This document shows, piece after piece, positions 27,503-37,889 of a stretch of DNA of 64,000 nucleotides. Origin of the DNA: Marinospirillum celere (GTDB lineage Bacteria; Pseudomonadota; Gammaproteobacteria; Pseudomonadales; Halomonadaceae); NCBI RefSeq assembly GCF_900112235.1, contig NZ_FOLH01000004.1:371991-435990 (forward strand), in the 5' to 3' direction. The notes beneath the pieces are model-generated. The model had not been told where the DNA came from. It saw only the letters and a list, made by a program, of their open reading frames with translations, and did no database searches. The stretch's first letter is position 1. Each line of letters begins with the position of its first letter. The translations under genes and the position numbers were made by a program.

Positions 27503-28336
27503 ATGCAGTTAAAAAATACCAAGCGGGTGCTCGATTTAACCGAGCCCCGAATCATGGGTATCGTTAATTTAACACCTGATTCCTTTTCAGATGGTGGGCG
27601 TCTTCAAGGGGTTGATGCTGCCCTGGAGCATGCACTTAGGCTAGAGAAGGAAGGTGCCGACTTGCTTGATCTGGGCGGTGAATCAACACGTCCAGGAGCT
27701 GCCAAGGTCAGTGTTCAGGAAGAAATGGATCGAGTACTACCTGTTCTTGAAGCGCTGCGCAAAGAAACATCCAGCTGGATATCAATAGACACCAGTACCC
27801 CGGAAGTGATGACAGAAGCTGCTCGCCTGGGTGCGGATTTAATTAATGATGTCAGGGCATTGCGTCGCCCGGGTGCTTTGCAGGCAGCCGCTAAAACAGG
27901 CTTGCCCGTTTGCTTGATGCACATGAAAGGTGAGCCAGGGTTTATGCAGCAGGAAGCTCACTATGATGACCTCTTGCAAGAAATTACTGACTTTTTAAAC
28001 GAACGGATCACTGCTTGTGAGCAGGCAGGTATTCAGCGTTCTGCACTGTTACTGGATCCTGGGTTTGGATTTGCCAAACTACTCAAGCATAATTTAGCCC
28101 TTTTAAATAACCTGGGCACCTTGCTTGAGCTGCAGCTGCCCCTTTTGGTGGGTCTTTCGCGCAAACGTATGCTGGGTGAAATAACCGGCCGGGAGGTTCA
28201 TGAGCGCCAAGCGGCGAGTTATGCGGTACATTTGCTGGCTGCCCAGAAGGGTGCCAAAATTCTGCGCGTACATGATGTGGCTGGCATGAAAGACTCCCTG
28301 GCTGTTTGGCAGGCAATGCTCAATGCAGAGATTTGA
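27503..28336 (+). CDS. folP: Dihydropteroate synthase
   Basis: A 277-aa folate-pathway enzyme condensing p-aminobenzoate with hydroxymethyl-dihydropterin pyrophosphate; it is the sulfonamide target. The TIM-barrel signatures are IMGIVNLTPDSFSDGG (pyrophosphate-binding loop), DLGGESTRPGA, VCLMHMKG and LLVGLSRKRMLGE, with the pterin-binding DPGFGFAK between. RVHDVAGM near the C terminus is conserved. The start ATG is 16 bp upstream of an alternative weakly placed codon and gives the family length. It is followed by glmM after 16 bp, the conserved folP-glmM pair. The partner folate gene folK is at 43671-44177. Confidence 0.96.
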   Translation: MQLKNTKRVLDLTEPRIMGIVNLTPDSFSDGGRLQGVDAALEHALRLEKEGADLLDLGGESTRPGAAKVSVQEEMDRVLPVLEALRKETSSWISIDTSTPEVMTEAARLGADLINDVRALRRPGALQAAAKTGLPVCLMHMKGEPGFMQQEAHYDDLLQEITDFLNERITACEQAGIQRSALLLDPGFGFAKLLKHNLALLNNLGTLLELQLPLLVGLSRKRMLGEITGREVHERQAASYAVHLLAAQKGAKILRVHDVAGMKDSLAVWQAMLNAEI

Positions 28337-28352
28337 TTAGGATAATAAGAAG

Positions 28353-29693
28353 ATGGCAAGACAATACTTTGGAACCGATGGTATTCGTGGACGCGTGGGT
28401 GAACACCCCATAACAGCCGATTTTATTCTTAAATTGGGCTGGGCTGCAGGCAAGGTCTTTGCACGTCAGGGTAAGAAGCGCATTTTAATCGGCAAGGATA
28501 CTCGCCTTTCGGGCTATATGCTGGAGTCAGCACTGGAAGCGGGACTCTCGTCGGCCGGTGTTGATGTTTTTCTGTTGGGACCGATGCCAACCCCGGGAAT
28601 CGCCTACTTAACCCAAACCTTCCATGCTGACGCAGGTATTGTCATTAGCGCTTCGCACAATCCGTTCGAAGACAACGGCATTAAATTTTTCTCGGGCAAT
28701 GGTGAAAAACTGCCTGACGAAGTGGAAATGGAAATTGAAGAGTGGCTGGACAAGCCTTTGGAAACTGTAGCGCCTGCACTGCTGGGTAAGGCAAAACGGA
28801 TTGATGATGCAGCGGGTCGCTATATCGAATTTTGCAAAAACACCCTGCCTTTTAGTGCCAGCCTTGCGGGTATGAAAATGGTTGTTGATGCCGCTCATGG
28901 GGCAACCTATCACATCGCCCCAGCAGTTTTTGAAGAACTGGGTGCTGAAGTGATCATGATCGGTGCTCAGCCTGACGGCTTAAATATTAACAAGGAAAGC
29001 GGGTCAACCAAGCCTTTGGCCCTTCAAGCCAAGGTAATAGAAGTCGGTGCAGACCTGGGCATTGCTTTTGATGGCGATGGCGATAGGGTGGTGATGGTGA
29101 CCTCGACCGGCAAGCTGGCCGATGGTGATGATCTGCTGTATATACTCGCCAGCCATATGCAAAACCAGGGGCTTCTTGATGGTGGTGTGGTCGGTACGCT
29201 GATGACCAATTTGGGCATCGAACTGGCCCTTAAAGAAATGGGGATCCCCTTCGTGCGCGCTCAGGTTGGTGACCGCTACGTGATGGCCGAGCTGCAAAGC
29301 AGAAAGTGGCTTTTAGGTGGCGAGGGTTCCGGACACTTGATTTGCAGGCATGTACAGTCCACGGGCGATGGCATCGTAGCCGCACTTCAGGTATTGCAAG
29401 CGATCCAGGAAAGTGGAAAAACCCTGGATGCTTGGCTGCACTCGCTCAAAAAAATGCCCCAGTCTTTGGTTAATGTGCGTACCGGAAATAACAAGGAAGC
29501 ATTACTTCGTCACCCACAAATCCTGAGCAAGATTGAAGAAACCGAAAAGCAGCTGGCAGGGCGGGGCCGGGTACTGCTCAGGCCTTCAGGCACTGAGCCG
29601 CTGCTCAGAGTTATGGTGGAAGGCGAAGAGCAGGAAGAGGTGCAGAGCCTCGCCGAGGAAATCGCTGCACTTATCTCACAGATTGCAGGTTGA
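28353..29693 (+). CDS. glmM: Phosphoglucosamine mutase
   Basis: A 446-aa enzyme that converts glucosamine-6-phosphate to glucosamine-1-phosphate for peptidoglycan and LPS precursors. The phosphoserine is S101 in [13 protein letters not shown]; the metal loop is FDGDGDRV; the sugar-binding GGEGSGH and the phosphate-binding [12 protein letters not shown] motifs follow. Length is normal for GlmM and shorter than PgcA-type mutases. It lies between folP and tpiA in the conserved operon run. One AANAANAA-type octamer (AATAAGAA) happens to precede its ATG; I attach no weight to a single match. Confidence 0.97.
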   Translation: MARQYFGTDGIRGRVGEHPITADFILKLGWAAGKVFARQGKKRILIGKDTRLSGYMLESALEAGLSSAGVDVFLLGPMPTPGIAYLTQTFHADAGIVISASHNPFEDNGIKFFSGNGEKLPDEVEMEIEEWLDKPLETVAPALLGKAKRIDDAAGRYIEFCKNTLPFSASLAGMKMVVDAAHGATYHIAPAVFEELGAEVIMIGAQPDGLNINKESGSTKPLALQAKVIEVGADLGIAFDGDGDRVVMVTSTGKLADGDDLLYILASHMQNQGLLDGGVVGTLMTNLGIELALKEMGIPFVRAQVGDRYVMAELQSRKWLLGGEGSGHLICRHVQSTGDGIVAALQVLQAIQESGKTLDAWLHSLKKMPQSLVNVRTGNNKEALLRHPQILSKIEETEKQLAGRGRVLLRPSGTEPLLRVMVEGEEQEEVQSLAEEIAALISQIAG

Positions 29694-29751
29694 GGTTGGC
29701 GCGCTTTTTTAATAGAATTCCCGCCCTTGAATAAACTGAGTGGAAGACTGC

Positions 29752-30498
29752 ATGCGACAAAAGCTGGTGGCCGGTAACTGGAAAATGAATGGCAGCTTTG
29801 ATTTGCTGAAATCCTTGCTCGAACCAGTCAGCCAAGAAAAGGGTTTGTCCTGCCAGCTGCTGGTCTGTCCGCCTTTCCCTTATTTGGCGGCGGCAGCGGA
29901 TTTGCTTAAATCCAGTGGAGTCTTCTTAGGTGCACAAGACTGCGCTGCAACACCAGTAGGTGCCTACACAGGTGAAGTAGCGGCAGAGATGCTGGCCGAA
30001 ATGGGTGTTAGCCATGTTATTCTGGGCCACTCAGAACGCCGCCACTACCAGGCTGAGGGTGACGCCCTGGTTTTGGCAAAGGTTAAGCAAGCCCTGGCTG
30101 CAGGCCTGAAGCCTGTGGTTTGTGTCGGTGAAACGCTGGAAGAAAAGCAAGCTGGTCAGACAGCCGAAGTGGTGCTGCGTCAAGTGCAAGCAGTAGCAAC
30201 CCAGTTGAGCTCTGAGCAGCTGGGTCAGCTAATATTTGCTTATGAGCCCGTCTGGGCAATAGGTAGCGGACTGACCGCGACACCTGATCAGGCGCAGGAA
30301 GTTCACAGTCTGATTCGCAAAGCGCTGGCTGAACAGGATCAACAGCAGGCAGCAAGAATTCAGCTGCTCTATGGGGGCAGTGTCAAGGCCGAAAATGCGG
30401 CATCCCTGTTTGCGATGCCAGATATTGATGGTGGGTTAATTGGTGGGGCATCACTGAATGCCAGCCAGTTTTTAGCAATTGGACACGCAGCGAGTTAA
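29752..30498 (+). CDS. tpiA: Triosephosphate isomerase
   Basis: A 248-aa glycolytic TIM barrel interconverting dihydroxyacetone phosphate and glyceraldehyde-3-phosphate. Active-site residues N9, K11, H93 (LGHSERR) and E165 (AYEPVWAIGSG) are present, as are the phosphate-binding LYGGSVK and the C-terminal GGLIGGASL. I use ATG 29752 (MRQKLVAGNWKMNG), with GGAAG six bases upstream, rather than GTG 29740, which adds four non-conserved residues. secG follows six bases after the stop, the usual tpiA-secG pairing. Confidence 0.97.
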   Translation: MRQKLVAGNWKMNGSFDLLKSLLEPVSQEKGLSCQLLVCPPFPYLAAAADLLKSSGVFLGAQDCAATPVGAYTGEVAAEMLAEMGVSHVILGHSERRHYQAEGDALVLAKVKQALAAGLKPVVCVGETLEEKQAGQTAEVVLRQVQAVATQLSSEQLGQLIFAYEPVWAIGSGLTATPDQAQEVHSLIRKALAEQDQQQAARIQLLYGGSVKAENAASLFAMPDIDGGLIGGASLNASQFLAIGHAAS

Positions 30499-30504
30499 TT
30501 AACT

Positions 30505-30840
30505 ATGCAAAGTTTGGTATTGGGTATTCATGTAATTCTGGCTGTAGGTTTGGTGGTCCTGATCCTGATGCAGCAAGGCAAGGGCGCAGAAGCGGGCGCC
30601 TCCTTTGGTGGTGGTGCCTCTAACACTGTTTTCGGTAGTCTTGGTCCCTTTGGTTTTCTGGGTAGCATGACCGCCTGGTTGGCCGCTGCTTTTTTTGCGA
30701 CTAGTCTGCTTTTGGCGTTTATGGCTACTCAGCAGCATTCTCCAGATCGTGGTCTGCCTTCTGATGAAGTGATTGAAGAGTTTAGTCGTGACCAGTTGCC
30801 ATTGCTGGATGATGAGCCTGAAGGCCGCCGTCAGGACTAG
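30505..30840 (+). CDS. secG: Protein-export membrane protein SecG
   Basis: A 111-aa subunit of the SecYEG translocon. Two membrane helices (about 2-22 and 52-73) flank the conserved cytoplasmic loop QQGKGAEAGASFGGGASNTVFG. The charged C-terminal tail (DEVIEEFSRDQLPLLDDEPEGRRQD) is lineage-specific. It follows tpiA by six bases and precedes tRNA-Leu, as in many gammaproteobacteria. A run of eight Ts follows the stop at 30841-30848 but I see no convincing stem, so transcription may continue into the tRNA. Confidence 0.95.
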   Translation: MQSLVLGIHVILAVGLVVLILMQQGKGAEAGASFGGGASNTVFGSLGPFGFLGSMTAWLAAAFFATSLLLAFMATQQHSPDRGLPSDEVIEEFSRDQLPLLDDEPEGRRQD

Positions 30841-30858
30841 TTTTTTTTGCTTAGGGGG

Positions 30859-30887
30859 TTGCCAACTTGAGGCTGCCCCTCTATTAT
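30859..30887 (+). promoter_or_regulatory. Promoter of tRNA-Leu
   Basis: TTGCCA (30859-30864), 17-bp spacer, TATTAT (30882-30887), with a GC-rich stretch just after the -10. It lies 50 bp before the tRNA. Confidence 0.7.
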
Positions 30888-30937
30888 TTGCCCGCCTTTG
30901 CAGACAAGCATTTTTCAGCAAGGGCAGAAGTGATAAA

Positions 30938-31024
30938 GCCGAAGTGGTGGAATTGGTAGACACGCCATCTTGAGGGGGTGGTGGCCTTAGGGTCGTGCGG
31001 GTTCAAGTCCCGCCTTCGGCACCA
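30938..31024 (+). tRNA. tRNA-Leu (anticodon GAG)
   Basis: The RNA is 87 nt with acceptor stem GCCGAAG/CTTCGGC, D-arm GTGGAATTGGTAGACAC, anticodon arm CCATC-TTGAGGG-GGTGG (GAG, reading CUC and CUU), a long variable arm typical of class II tRNAs, T-arm GCGGGTTCAAGTCCCGC, and an encoded ACCA end. It closely resembles E. coli tRNA-Leu(GAG), and it sits between secG and the initiator tRNA, the conserved location. Confidence 0.97.
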
Positions 31025-31041
31025 AGTTGTAAAGAGTTAGG

Positions 31042-31070
31042 TTGACCTTAACTGACTCTATCTGTATAGT
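31042..31070 (+). promoter_or_regulatory. Promoter of the tRNA-fMet/rimP-nusA-infB operon
   Basis: TTGACC (31042-31047), 17-bp spacer, TATAGT (31065-31070), 12 bp before the tRNA 5' end. This lets the initiator tRNA and downstream genes start independently of tRNA-Leu. Confidence 0.75.
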
Positions 31071-31082
31071 ACTTTCCTCTGA

Positions 31083-31159
<77 letters not shown>

Positions 31160-31171
31160 AGATTTATCAGA

Positions 31172-31195
31172 AGCCCCTTTTTTAAGGGGCTTTTT
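31172..31195 (+). terminator. Terminator after tRNA-fMet
   Basis: AGCCCCTT/AAGGGGCT stem with a TTTT loop followed by TTTTT, 13 bp after the tRNA. It would limit, but not necessarily prevent, readthrough into rimP 107 bp downstream; partial readthrough is the known arrangement in E. coli. Confidence 0.88.
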
Positions 31196-31301
31196 GTTAG
31201 GTCGAAAAAGTCTTCGCGCTGGCGGTGCCTTACAACCATCCTTCGAAGTTTTCCGGCCTGGTGATTATCCGTCTGCCTAGGCAGATAGCTGGAGCTTTTC
31301 C

Positions 31302-31781
31302 GTGGCAAGTAAAGATAAACTACTTGAACAGCTCATAGAGCCCGTCGTTCAGTCCCTGAATTTTGAATTTTGGGGCCTGGAGCTTACGGGCAGTGGGCGT
31401 CACACCCTTTTACGCATCTATATTGACAGTGATGCAGGCATCAGTGTCGAAGATTGTGCGCTGGTCAGTCGGCAAGTCAGTGCCCTGATGGACGTTGAAG
31501 ATCCCATCTCCGGTGAATATACACTTGAAGTGTCCTCGCCCGGTATGGATCGTCCACTATTCAAGCTTGACCACTATCGGCGCTGTGCCGGTGAACAGGT
31601 ACAAATCAAGCTAAGATTAGCCTATGAAGGTCAGCGTAAATATACCGGCCTGCTAAAAGGCGTAGAAGAAGATGAGGTCATCATCCAGGTTGATGATGAA
31701 GAATTTTGTTTTCCACTGGAAACGATTGATCAGGCACGAATTAAACCTGTCCTGAATCAGCAAAAGAAAAACCAGGGATAG
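31302..31781 (+). CDS. rimP: Ribosome maturation factor RimP
   Basis: A 159-aa protein required for 30S assembly. Two domains are visible: an N-terminal alpha/beta domain (LRIYIDSDAGISVEDCALVSRQVSALMDVEDPI, then YTLEVSSPGMDRPLF, the family signature) and a C-terminal SH3-like domain from about residue 90. The start is GTG 31302 with GGAG eight bases upstream. The leader contains the palindrome TCTGCCTAGGCAGA (about 31271-31284). nusA follows after 18 bp. Confidence 0.95.
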   Translation: MASKDKLLEQLIEPVVQSLNFEFWGLELTGSGRHTLLRIYIDSDAGISVEDCALVSRQVSALMDVEDPISGEYTLEVSSPGMDRPLFKLDHYRRCAGEQVQIKLRLAYEGQRKYTGLLKGVEEDEVIIQVDDEEFCFPLETIDQARIKPVLNQQKKNQG

Positions 31782-31799
31782 TTTTCAAGAGGCCTAGGC

Positions 31800-33287
31800 A
31801 TGAGTAAAGAAATACTGTTAGTCGTGGATGCCGTCTCCAACGAAAAAGGCGTACCCAAGGACACCATTTTCGAGGCGATAGAAGCAGCACTTGCCAGTGC
31901 AACAAAAAAGCGCTTCGTTGAAGAGGGTGTGGATATTCGTGTCAGCATCGATCGCAAAACTGGCGGCTACGACAGCTATCGTCGCTGGACTGTTGTTGAT
32001 GACGAAGACTACACCGATCCTGACTGTGAAATTCCAGCCTCCGAAGCCAAAGAACAAGGCCTGGTCGTTGGTGATGTGCGCGAAGAAGAAATTGAGTCCA
32101 TTGAATTTGGGCGTATCGCGGCGCAGACGGCCAAGCAGGTTATTGTACAGAAGGTTCGTGAAGCCGAGCGTGCTGAAGTTGTGCGCCAGTACTATGAGCA
32201 ACAGGGCCAATTGGTTTCAGGCCTGGTTAAGAAGACAACTCGTGATGGCGTCATCGTTGACCTGGGCGGTAATGCTGAAGCCTATATGGCGCGCCATGAA
32301 ATGATCCCTGGTGAAAAATTTCGCATGAATGACCGGGTGAGAGCTATTTTGTTGGAAGTTAACCCCAACAATCGTGGCCCTCAGCTGATCTTGTCACGCA
32401 CCTGCCCGGAAATGATCATCGAGCTGTTTAAAATTGAAGTACCTGAGATTTCAGAGCAGTTGATAGAAATCCGTGGTGCAGCGCGTGATCCTGGCTCACG
32501 AGCCAAAATTGCCGTTAAAACCAATGACCGTCGAATTGATCCCGTCGGTGCTTGTGTTGGTATGCGTGGCTCGCGTGTTCAGGCTGTATCCACTGAACTG
32601 CACAACGAACGCGTTGATATCGTGCTTTGGGATGACAACCCTGCACAACTGGTTATTAATGCAATGGCACCGGCTGATGTGGCTTCCATCATCGTTGATG
32701 AAGATGCCCACTCCATGGATGTGGCTGTTGCTGAAGACAATCTGGCCCAGGCCATCGGGCGCAGTGGTCAGAATGTCAAATTGGCCCGCGAATTGACGGG
32801 TTGGCGCCTGAATGTCATGACCGAGGAAGAAGCGGTTGGCAAACAGGAACAGGAAATGGATAGCCAGGTTCAGTTCTTTATTCAGCATTTGGATGTCGAT
32901 GATGATCTGGCTCGCCTTTTAGTAGAAGAAGGTTTTACCAGTCTGGAAGAAGTGGCCTACGTGCCCGTTGAAGAATTCCTGGAAATTGATGGTTTAGACG
33001 AAGACCTGGTCAACGAGCTCCGCCGCCGGGCCAAGGATGAATTGCTGACGCTAGAGATAGCTTCGGAAGAAGCCCTGGCCGATGCCCAGCCTGATGAAGC
33101 CCTGCTTAACCTGGAAGGAATGGATCGCAATTTAGCTTCCATTCTTGCCGGTAGACAAATTACTACCCTGGATGATCTTGCCGAGCAATCCATTGATGAT
33201 CTTATAGATATCGAGGCCATGACCGAAGAGCGTGCAGGTAAGTTGATCATGGCAGCCCGCGCTCATTGGTTTGAAGACGAAGCTTGA
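31800..33287 (+). CDS. nusA: Transcription termination/antitermination factor NusA
   Basis: A 495-aa RNA polymerase-binding factor that controls pausing, termination and rRNA antitermination. Domain order: N-terminal polymerase-binding domain (1 to about 125), S1 (about 135-200, [23 protein letters not shown]), KH1 and KH2 (about 230-345, [15 protein letters not shown] and [14 protein letters not shown]), and two C-terminal acidic repeats (about 365-495), as in other gammaproteobacteria. It acts on the boxA/boxB signals of the rRNA leader found at the end of this window. infB follows after 32 bp. Confidence 0.97.
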   Translation: MSKEILLVVDAVSNEKGVPKDTIFEAIEAALASATKKRFVEEGVDIRVSIDRKTGGYDSYRRWTVVDDEDYTDPDCEIPASEAKEQGLVVGDVREEEIESIEFGRIAAQTAKQVIVQKVREAERAEVVRQYYEQQGQLVSGLVKKTTRDGVIVDLGGNAEAYMARHEMIPGEKFRMNDRVRAILLEVNPNNRGPQLILSRTCPEMIIELFKIEVPEISEQLIEIRGAARDPGSRAKIAVKTNDRRIDPVGACVGMRGSRVQAVSTELHNERVDIVLWDDNPAQLVINAMAPADVASIIVDEDAHSMDVAVAEDNLAQAIGRSGQNVKLARELTGWRLNVMTEEEAVGKQEQEMDSQVQFFIQHLDVDDDLARLLVEEGFTSLEEVAYVPVEEFLEIDGLDEDLVNELRRRAKDELLTLEIASEEALADAQPDEALLNLEGMDRNLASILAGRQITTLDDLAEQSIDDLIDIEAMTEERAGKLIMAARAHWFEDEA

Positions 33288-33319
33288 GCGCATCGGGTCC
33301 TAGTTAGAGGAGATGGATA

Positions 33320-35965
33320 ATGGCCGAAACAAGTGTTAAAGATTTTGCAGACGCTATAGGTAAACCTGTAGATCGTCTTATAGAACAGATGCAAGAAGCT
33401 GGACTGCGCCACAAAAGTGCGGATGAGAAGGTTTCTGAAAAAGACAAAGAAACCCTGTTGGGATACCTGAAGCGTAACTCAGGTGCAGGCGAGCCCAAAC
33501 GAATTACGATGACGCGTAAAGTGACTCAGCAGCTAAAAACCGATGGCCGTAAAAGCGTTAATGTTGAAGTGCGCAAAAAGCGTACTTTTGTTAAGCACAG
33601 CGATGTTGAGCAAAACGGCGAACAGGAAAAGCAGGCTGCAGAAGAAGCCCAGCGTAAAGCACTCGAAGCTGAAGCCTTGAAAAAGGCGGAAGAAGAAGCA
33701 GAAGCCAAGCGCAAAAAAGTTGAAGAAGAGCGTCGTCAGGCTGAAGAAGCGGCTCGTAAACAGCTTGAAGCTGAAGAAGCCGCTCGTAAGGCTGAGCAGG
33801 AAAGCAAATCTAAAGAAGCGCCACCTGTGGCAGCCAGTGCTGAAGACCTGGAAGCTCAAAAGAAAGCGGAAGCTGAACGTGAAAAGCGTAAGCAGGAAGA
33901 AAAGCGCCGTGCTGAACAAGCCCGCAAGGCGCGCGCCAACCCTGTCGTCGTGGGTGCTGATGAAACAGCCACGGACGAGCCGGAAGTAGAGCTTCCCAAG
34001 AATACCAAAATTGACGATGACAAACCCAAGCACAGCAAACCAGGTGGCCGTAAATCTGCCGGAGGCCGCAAGGGTGGTAAGCGTGATGAAGATCATGAAG
34101 ATCGCCGCTTGAGTCGTCGCAACAAAGATGAAAAGCGTAAAGGTGGTCGTCGTAGTGCGGGTGGCGGTGCTCCCAAAAAGCATGGCTTTGAAAAACCCAC
34201 GGCACCGATCAAACGCGAAGTCCTGATTCCTGAAAGCATCACTGTTGCCGATCTGGCTGACCGCATGGCCATCAAGGGCGCGGAAGTCATCAAGGTGATG
34301 TTCAAGATGGGTGCCATGGCAACCATCAACCAGGTCATCGATCAAGACACAGCCGCAATCGTTGTTGAAGAAATGGGCCACACACCCAAGCTTCAAAAAG
34401 AAAATGCGATTGAAGACGAGGTTTTGGACAACATCAGCTATGAAGGTGAAGCCATCACCCGAGCGCCGGTTGTTACCGTTATGGGTCACGTTGACCACGG
34501 TAAAACATCGCTACTTGACTATATTCGCCGTGCCAAAGTGGCTGATGCAGAAGCGGGTGGCATCACCCAGCATATCGGTGCTTATCATGTGGATACACGT
34601 GACGGCAACATGGTTACCTTCCTGGATACACCGGGCCACGCAGCCTTTACTGCAATGCGGGCAAGGGGTGCGAAAGCCACCGACGTCGTTATCCTGGTGG
34701 TTGCAGCCGATGACGGCGTTATGCCACAAACCATCGAAGCTGTTGAGCATGCCAAGGCAGCCGGTGTGCCTTTGGTGGTTGCAGTTAACAAAATGGACAA
34801 AGAAGGCGCTGATCCTGACCGGATTAAGAATGAGCTTTCCCAGCATCAGGTTATCCCTGAAGACTGGGGTGGTGATACGCCCTTTGTTCCTGTTTCAGCT
34901 AAAGCCGGTATGGGTGTTGATGACCTGCTTGAGGCTGTCCTGTTGCAATCGGAAATTCTGGAACTGACCGCTGTACCTGAAGCGCCTGGTAAAGGCGTGG
35001 TCGTTGAGTCCCGCTTGGATAAAGGCCGTGGTTCTGTAGCTACGGTACTGGTTCAAAACGGTACCCTGAGCAAGGGTGATATCGTTCTGGCAGGCCTGAA
35101 TTATGGTCGGGTAAGAGCACTGATCGATGAAAACGGCAAGCAGGTAGACTCAGCTGGCCCATCTATCCCGGTTGAAATTCTGGGTCTTGATGGTACTCCT
35201 GAAGCCGGTGATGAATTTACCGTTGTTCAGGATGAGAAAAAAGCACGTGAAGTGGCTCTTTTCCGCCAAGGCAAATACCGTGAAGTGAAGCTGGCCCGCC
35301 AGCAAAAAGCCAAGCTGGAAAATGTCTTCAATCAGATGGAACAGGGCAAAACAGCTACTGTTAACATCATTCTGAAATCGGATGTCCGTGGTTCTGTTGA
35401 AGCCATCGTTGGTGCTCTGAAAGATTTGGAGACTGATGAGGTTAAAGTGAACGTGGTCTCCTCTGGTGTTGGCGGGATTACTGAAACAGATGCCAACCTG
35501 GCGCTGGCTTCCGATGCTATTTTGATCGGCTTCAACGTACGTGCCGATGCCGCTGCCAAGGTGATCATCGAGCGTGAAGACATCGACTTGCGCTACTACA
35601 GCATCATTTATGAGCTGATTGAGCAGGTCAAGCAGGCGATGTCCGGTAAGCTGGCACCTGAGTTCAAAGAAGAGATTGTCGGTATTGCTGAAGTTCGTGA
35701 TGTCTTCAGGTCACCCAAGCTCGGTCAAATTGCTGGCTGTATGGTGGTCGAAGGCACGGTTTACCGTAATAAGAAAATCCGCGTCCTGAGAGACAACGTG
35801 GTGATCTATGAAGGTGAGCTGGAATCACTGCGCCGCTACAAGGATGATGCCAATGAGGTTCGTAATGGCATGGAGTGTGGTATCGGCGTGAAGAACTACA
35901 ATGATGTCAAGGTCGGAGATAAGATCGAAGTCTTTGATAAGATTAGGGTAGAGCGTAGTCTCTGA
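33320..35965 (+). CDS. infB: Translation initiation factor IF-2
   Basis: An 881-aa GTPase that delivers initiator tRNA to the 30S P site. The N-terminal IF2N motif (1-55) is followed by a long charged Glu/Lys/Ala/Arg-rich helix and a flexible Lys/Gly/Arg-rich section (about 95-290), a second IF2N-type domain, then the G domain beginning [10 protein letters not shown] at residue 389 (G1), DTPGHAAF (G3) and NKMDKE (G4), domain II, and the C-terminal fMet-tRNA-binding domain. The repetitive Lys/Glu codons create long open frames on the opposite strand, which are not genes. rbfA follows 90 bp later. Confidence 0.97.
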   Translation: MAETSVKDFADAIGKPVDRLIEQMQEAGLRHKSADEKVSEKDKETLLGYLKRNSGAGEPKRITMTRKVTQQLKTDGRKSVNVEVRKKRTFVKHSDVEQNGEQEKQAAEEAQRKALEAEALKKAEEEAEAKRKKVEEERRQAEEAARKQLEAEEAARKAEQESKSKEAPPVAASAEDLEAQKKAEAEREKRKQEEKRRAEQARKARANPVVVGADETATDEPEVELPKNTKIDDDKPKHSKPGGRKSAGGRKGGKRDEDHEDRRLSRRNKDEKRKGGRRSAGGGAPKKHGFEKPTAPIKREVLIPESITVADLADRMAIKGAEVIKVMFKMGAMATINQVIDQDTAAIVVEEMGHTPKLQKENAIEDEVLDNISYEGEAITRAPVVTVMGHVDHGKTSLLDYIRRAKVADAEAGGITQHIGAYHVDTRDGNMVTFLDTPGHAAFTAMRARGAKATDVVILVVAADDGVMPQTIEAVEHAKAAGVPLVVAVNKMDKEGADPDRIKNELSQHQVIPEDWGGDTPFVPVSAKAGMGVDDLLEAVLLQSEILELTAVPEAPGKGVVVESRLDKGRGSVATVLVQNGTLSKGDIVLAGLNYGRVRALIDENGKQVDSAGPSIPVEILGLDGTPEAGDEFTVVQDEKKAREVALFRQGKYREVKLARQQKAKLENVFNQMEQGKTATVNIILKSDVRGSVEAIVGALKDLETDEVKVNVVSSGVGGITETDANLALASDAILIGFNVRADAAAKVIIEREDIDLRYYSIIYELIEQVKQAMSGKLAPEFKEEIVGIAEVRDVFRSPKLGQIAGCMVVEGTVYRNKKIRVLRDNVVIYEGELESLRRYKDDANEVRNGMECGIGVKNYNDVKVGDKIEVFDKIRVERSL

Positions 35966-36055
35966 TACCTGAAAACTGACAAGCAGCAGCCTCCTTCTGG
36001 TATTCAGGAGTGAGGCTGTTTGCATTTTAGTCAGCAGCAACAAAGTGAGGTTGCT

Positions 36056-36445
36056 ATGAAAGAATTTAGCCGTACAGACCGGATCGCCGATCAAATTCAA
36101 CGCGAACTGGCCGTCATGATTCAGCGTGAAGTTAAAGACCCCAGGCTGGATGCCATGATTACGGTCAGTGGTGTCAAAGTCAGTAAGGATTTGGGATATG
36201 CCGATGTTTACGTCACCGTGCTGGGTAAAGAAGATCGCCAGGAAGTGATTCAGGAAAACCTGGCGATCCTCAAGCAGGCCGCTGGTTTTTTACGTGGTCG
36301 TATCGGCCAGAGCATCAAGTTGCGCGTCGTACCTCAGCTACGCTTTCACTATGACGAAAGTGTTCGTCGTGGTCAGGAGCTAAGCAGCCTGATTGAAAAG
36401 GCTGTTGCTGAAGACCGCAAACGCAACCCTGATCAGGAAAGCTGA
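36056..36445 (+). CDS. rbfA: Ribosome-binding factor A
   Basis: A 129-aa KH-fold 30S assembly factor needed for 16S 5' end processing and cold adaptation. I start it at ATG 36056 (MKEFSRTDRIADQIQREL) with GAGG seven bases upstream; the twelve residues of an in-frame upstream extension are not conserved. Family motifs DPRLDAMITVSGVKVSKDLGYADVYV and LRGRIGQSIKLRVVPQLRF are seen. The infB-rbfA gap holds an imperfect hairpin (CAGCCTC/GAGGCTG, about 35987-36018) that could be a processing or termination site. truB begins 11 bp after the stop. Confidence 0.95.
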   Translation: MKEFSRTDRIADQIQRELAVMIQREVKDPRLDAMITVSGVKVSKDLGYADVYVTVLGKEDRQEVIQENLAILKQAAGFLRGRIGQSIKLRVVPQLRFHYDESVRRGQELSSLIEKAVAEDRKRNPDQES

Positions 36446-36456
36446 AGCCTATCACC

Positions 36457-37389
36457 ATGCAACGCAAAACACCCAGACGCCGTGTTGACGGTGTGCTTTT
36501 GCTCGACAAGCCTCTGGGCTGGACGAGCAACAAGGCTCTACAAAAAGTACGCTGGTTATTGAAAGCAAAAAAGGGGGGGCATACGGGTAATCTCGACCCT
36601 CTGGCGACTGGTGTGCTGCCCTTATGTTTTGGCGAGGCGACCAAGTTTGCCCAGTTTGGCTTGGATGCAGACAAGATCTACCAAACGCGTATTCAACTGG
36701 GTGAGTCGCGGGATACTGGTGATGCCGAAGGTGAAGTCCTGGAAAGAGCGGCCCTGCCGGACCTGTCTGAAGCAAGGTTGGGGCAACTGCTGGAAGACTT
36801 TACTGGAGCCCAGCAGCAGGTGCCGCCGATGTATTCAGCACTGAAGCATCAAGGTAAAAAGCTTTATGAACTGGCACGCTCTGGGCAAACGGTTGAGCGT
36901 CCAGCCAGAGCTATTGTTTTGCATGAACTGCGCTTGCTGAACTGGGGTGTTGATTTTATAGAACTTGAAGTACGCTGTTCCAAGGGAACCTATATCCGTG
37001 TTTTGGGTGAAGATCTGGCCAGGGCTTTAGGCACTTTGGGTTACCTGGCTTCCTTGCGGCGAATTCAATCAGGCCCCTACAAAGAAGATCAGTTGGTGAG
37101 TCTGGATAGGTTTGAACAGCTGCACCAGGAAGCGGGCGAGGAGGCTCTGGACACCTTGCTTAAACCGGTTGATCTTCTGGTCGAGCACCTGCCATCTTTT
37201 CAGCTGGATGAAGAAGGCAGTCAAAAATTGACGCAGGGTCAAGCAATAGAACTGCTGGACTCGACGCTGCAAATCGGGGAAAATGTGCGCCTTTACAATC
37301 CTGAGCTCAAGTTTTTGGGTCTAGGTGAAGTAAAGGAATCCGCTAGTAAACAACGTCTTCTGGCACCCAGAAAGATTTGTGTAGCTTAA
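36457..37389 (+). CDS. truB: tRNA pseudouridine(55) synthase
   Basis: A 310-aa enzyme that makes pseudouridine 55 in the T loop of tRNAs. The catalytic aspartate is D47 in GHTGNLDPLATGVLP. KPLGWTSN, the YSALKHQGKKLYELAR segment and RCSKGTYIRVLGEDL are family motifs, and a C-terminal PUA-like domain (about 245-310) follows. The length matches E. coli TruB. It lies in the standard rbfA-truB-rpsO-pnp order with 11 bp upstream and 71 bp downstream spacing. Confidence 0.96.
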   Translation: MQRKTPRRRVDGVLLLDKPLGWTSNKALQKVRWLLKAKKGGHTGNLDPLATGVLPLCFGEATKFAQFGLDADKIYQTRIQLGESRDTGDAEGEVLERAALPDLSEARLGQLLEDFTGAQQQVPPMYSALKHQGKKLYELARSGQTVERPARAIVLHELRLLNWGVDFIELEVRCSKGTYIRVLGEDLARALGTLGYLASLRRIQSGPYKEDQLVSLDRFEQLHQEAGEEALDTLLKPVDLLVEHLPSFQLDEEGSQKLTQGQAIELLDSTLQIGENVRLYNPELKFLGLGEVKESASKQRLLAPRKICVA

Positions 37390-37460
37390 GTTTTTTATCA
37401 GGCCTGCTGTAACGTCGCACGGCAGCGCCCGAGTTATCAAGCGACTGTGGAGTTGTAAAA

Positions 37461-37727
37461 ATGCTGACTGCTGAAGAAAAAGCTGCAATTGTTAAAGATT
37501 TCGCTCGTGGCGAAGGTGATACCGGTTCTCCTGAAGTTCAGGTTGCCCTGCTGACTAACGACATCAACAAGCTGCAGGACCACTTCAAGGACAACAAAAA
37601 AGACCACCATAGCCGTCGTGGTCTGATCCGTAAGGTTAACCAGCGTCGTAAGCTGTTGGACTACCTGAAAGGCAAGGACACTAGCCGTTACAGTGATCTG
37701 ATTAAGCGTCTGGGCCTGCGTCGCTAA
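37461..37727 (+). CDS. rpsO: 30S ribosomal protein S15
   Basis: An 88-aa primary-binding 30S protein with the standard family length. The first half carries [20 protein letters not shown], the second half the rRNA-contacting [22 protein letters not shown]. It ends RLGLRR. In E. coli S15 represses its own translation by a pseudoknot in the leader; the leader here (37390-37460) is short and I cannot assign one. A strong terminator separates it from pnp. Confidence 0.97.
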   Translation: MLTAEEKAAIVKDFARGEGDTGSPEVQVALLTNDINKLQDHFKDNKKDHHSRRGLIRKVNQRRKLLDYLKGKDTSRYSDLIKRLGLRR

Positions 37728-37746
37728 GACCCGCCCTAAGCTTGTC

Positions 37747-37785
37747 AAAGCCCCGCCTGATAGCTCAGTGCGGGGCTTTTTATTT
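37747..37785 (+). terminator. Rho-independent terminator of rpsO
   Basis: AAAGCCCCGC/GCGGGGCTTTT stem, 13-nt loop, then TTTTATTTT, 19 bp after the rpsO stop. Confidence 0.93.
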
Positions 37786-37889
37786 TCCACTAGCCTGAAG
37801 GGCCGGTAATGCTTTGTTTGTCCTCTTAGGCAGCGTATGATAGTAGGGCTAATTAATGGCGACTAAAAATTGAAATGAAGGAAAGATCC

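Noticed and set aside
28338..28352. AATAAGAA octamer before glmM as an Hfq/Crc target
   Set aside because: A single match that also forms part of the ribosome site; such octamers occur by chance, unlike the double motif at lipA.
33533..34498. 321-codon reverse-strand frame opposite infB, rich in Phe
   Set aside because: It is the mirror of the Lys/Glu-rich linker codons of IF-2; no ribosome site, no family resemblance.
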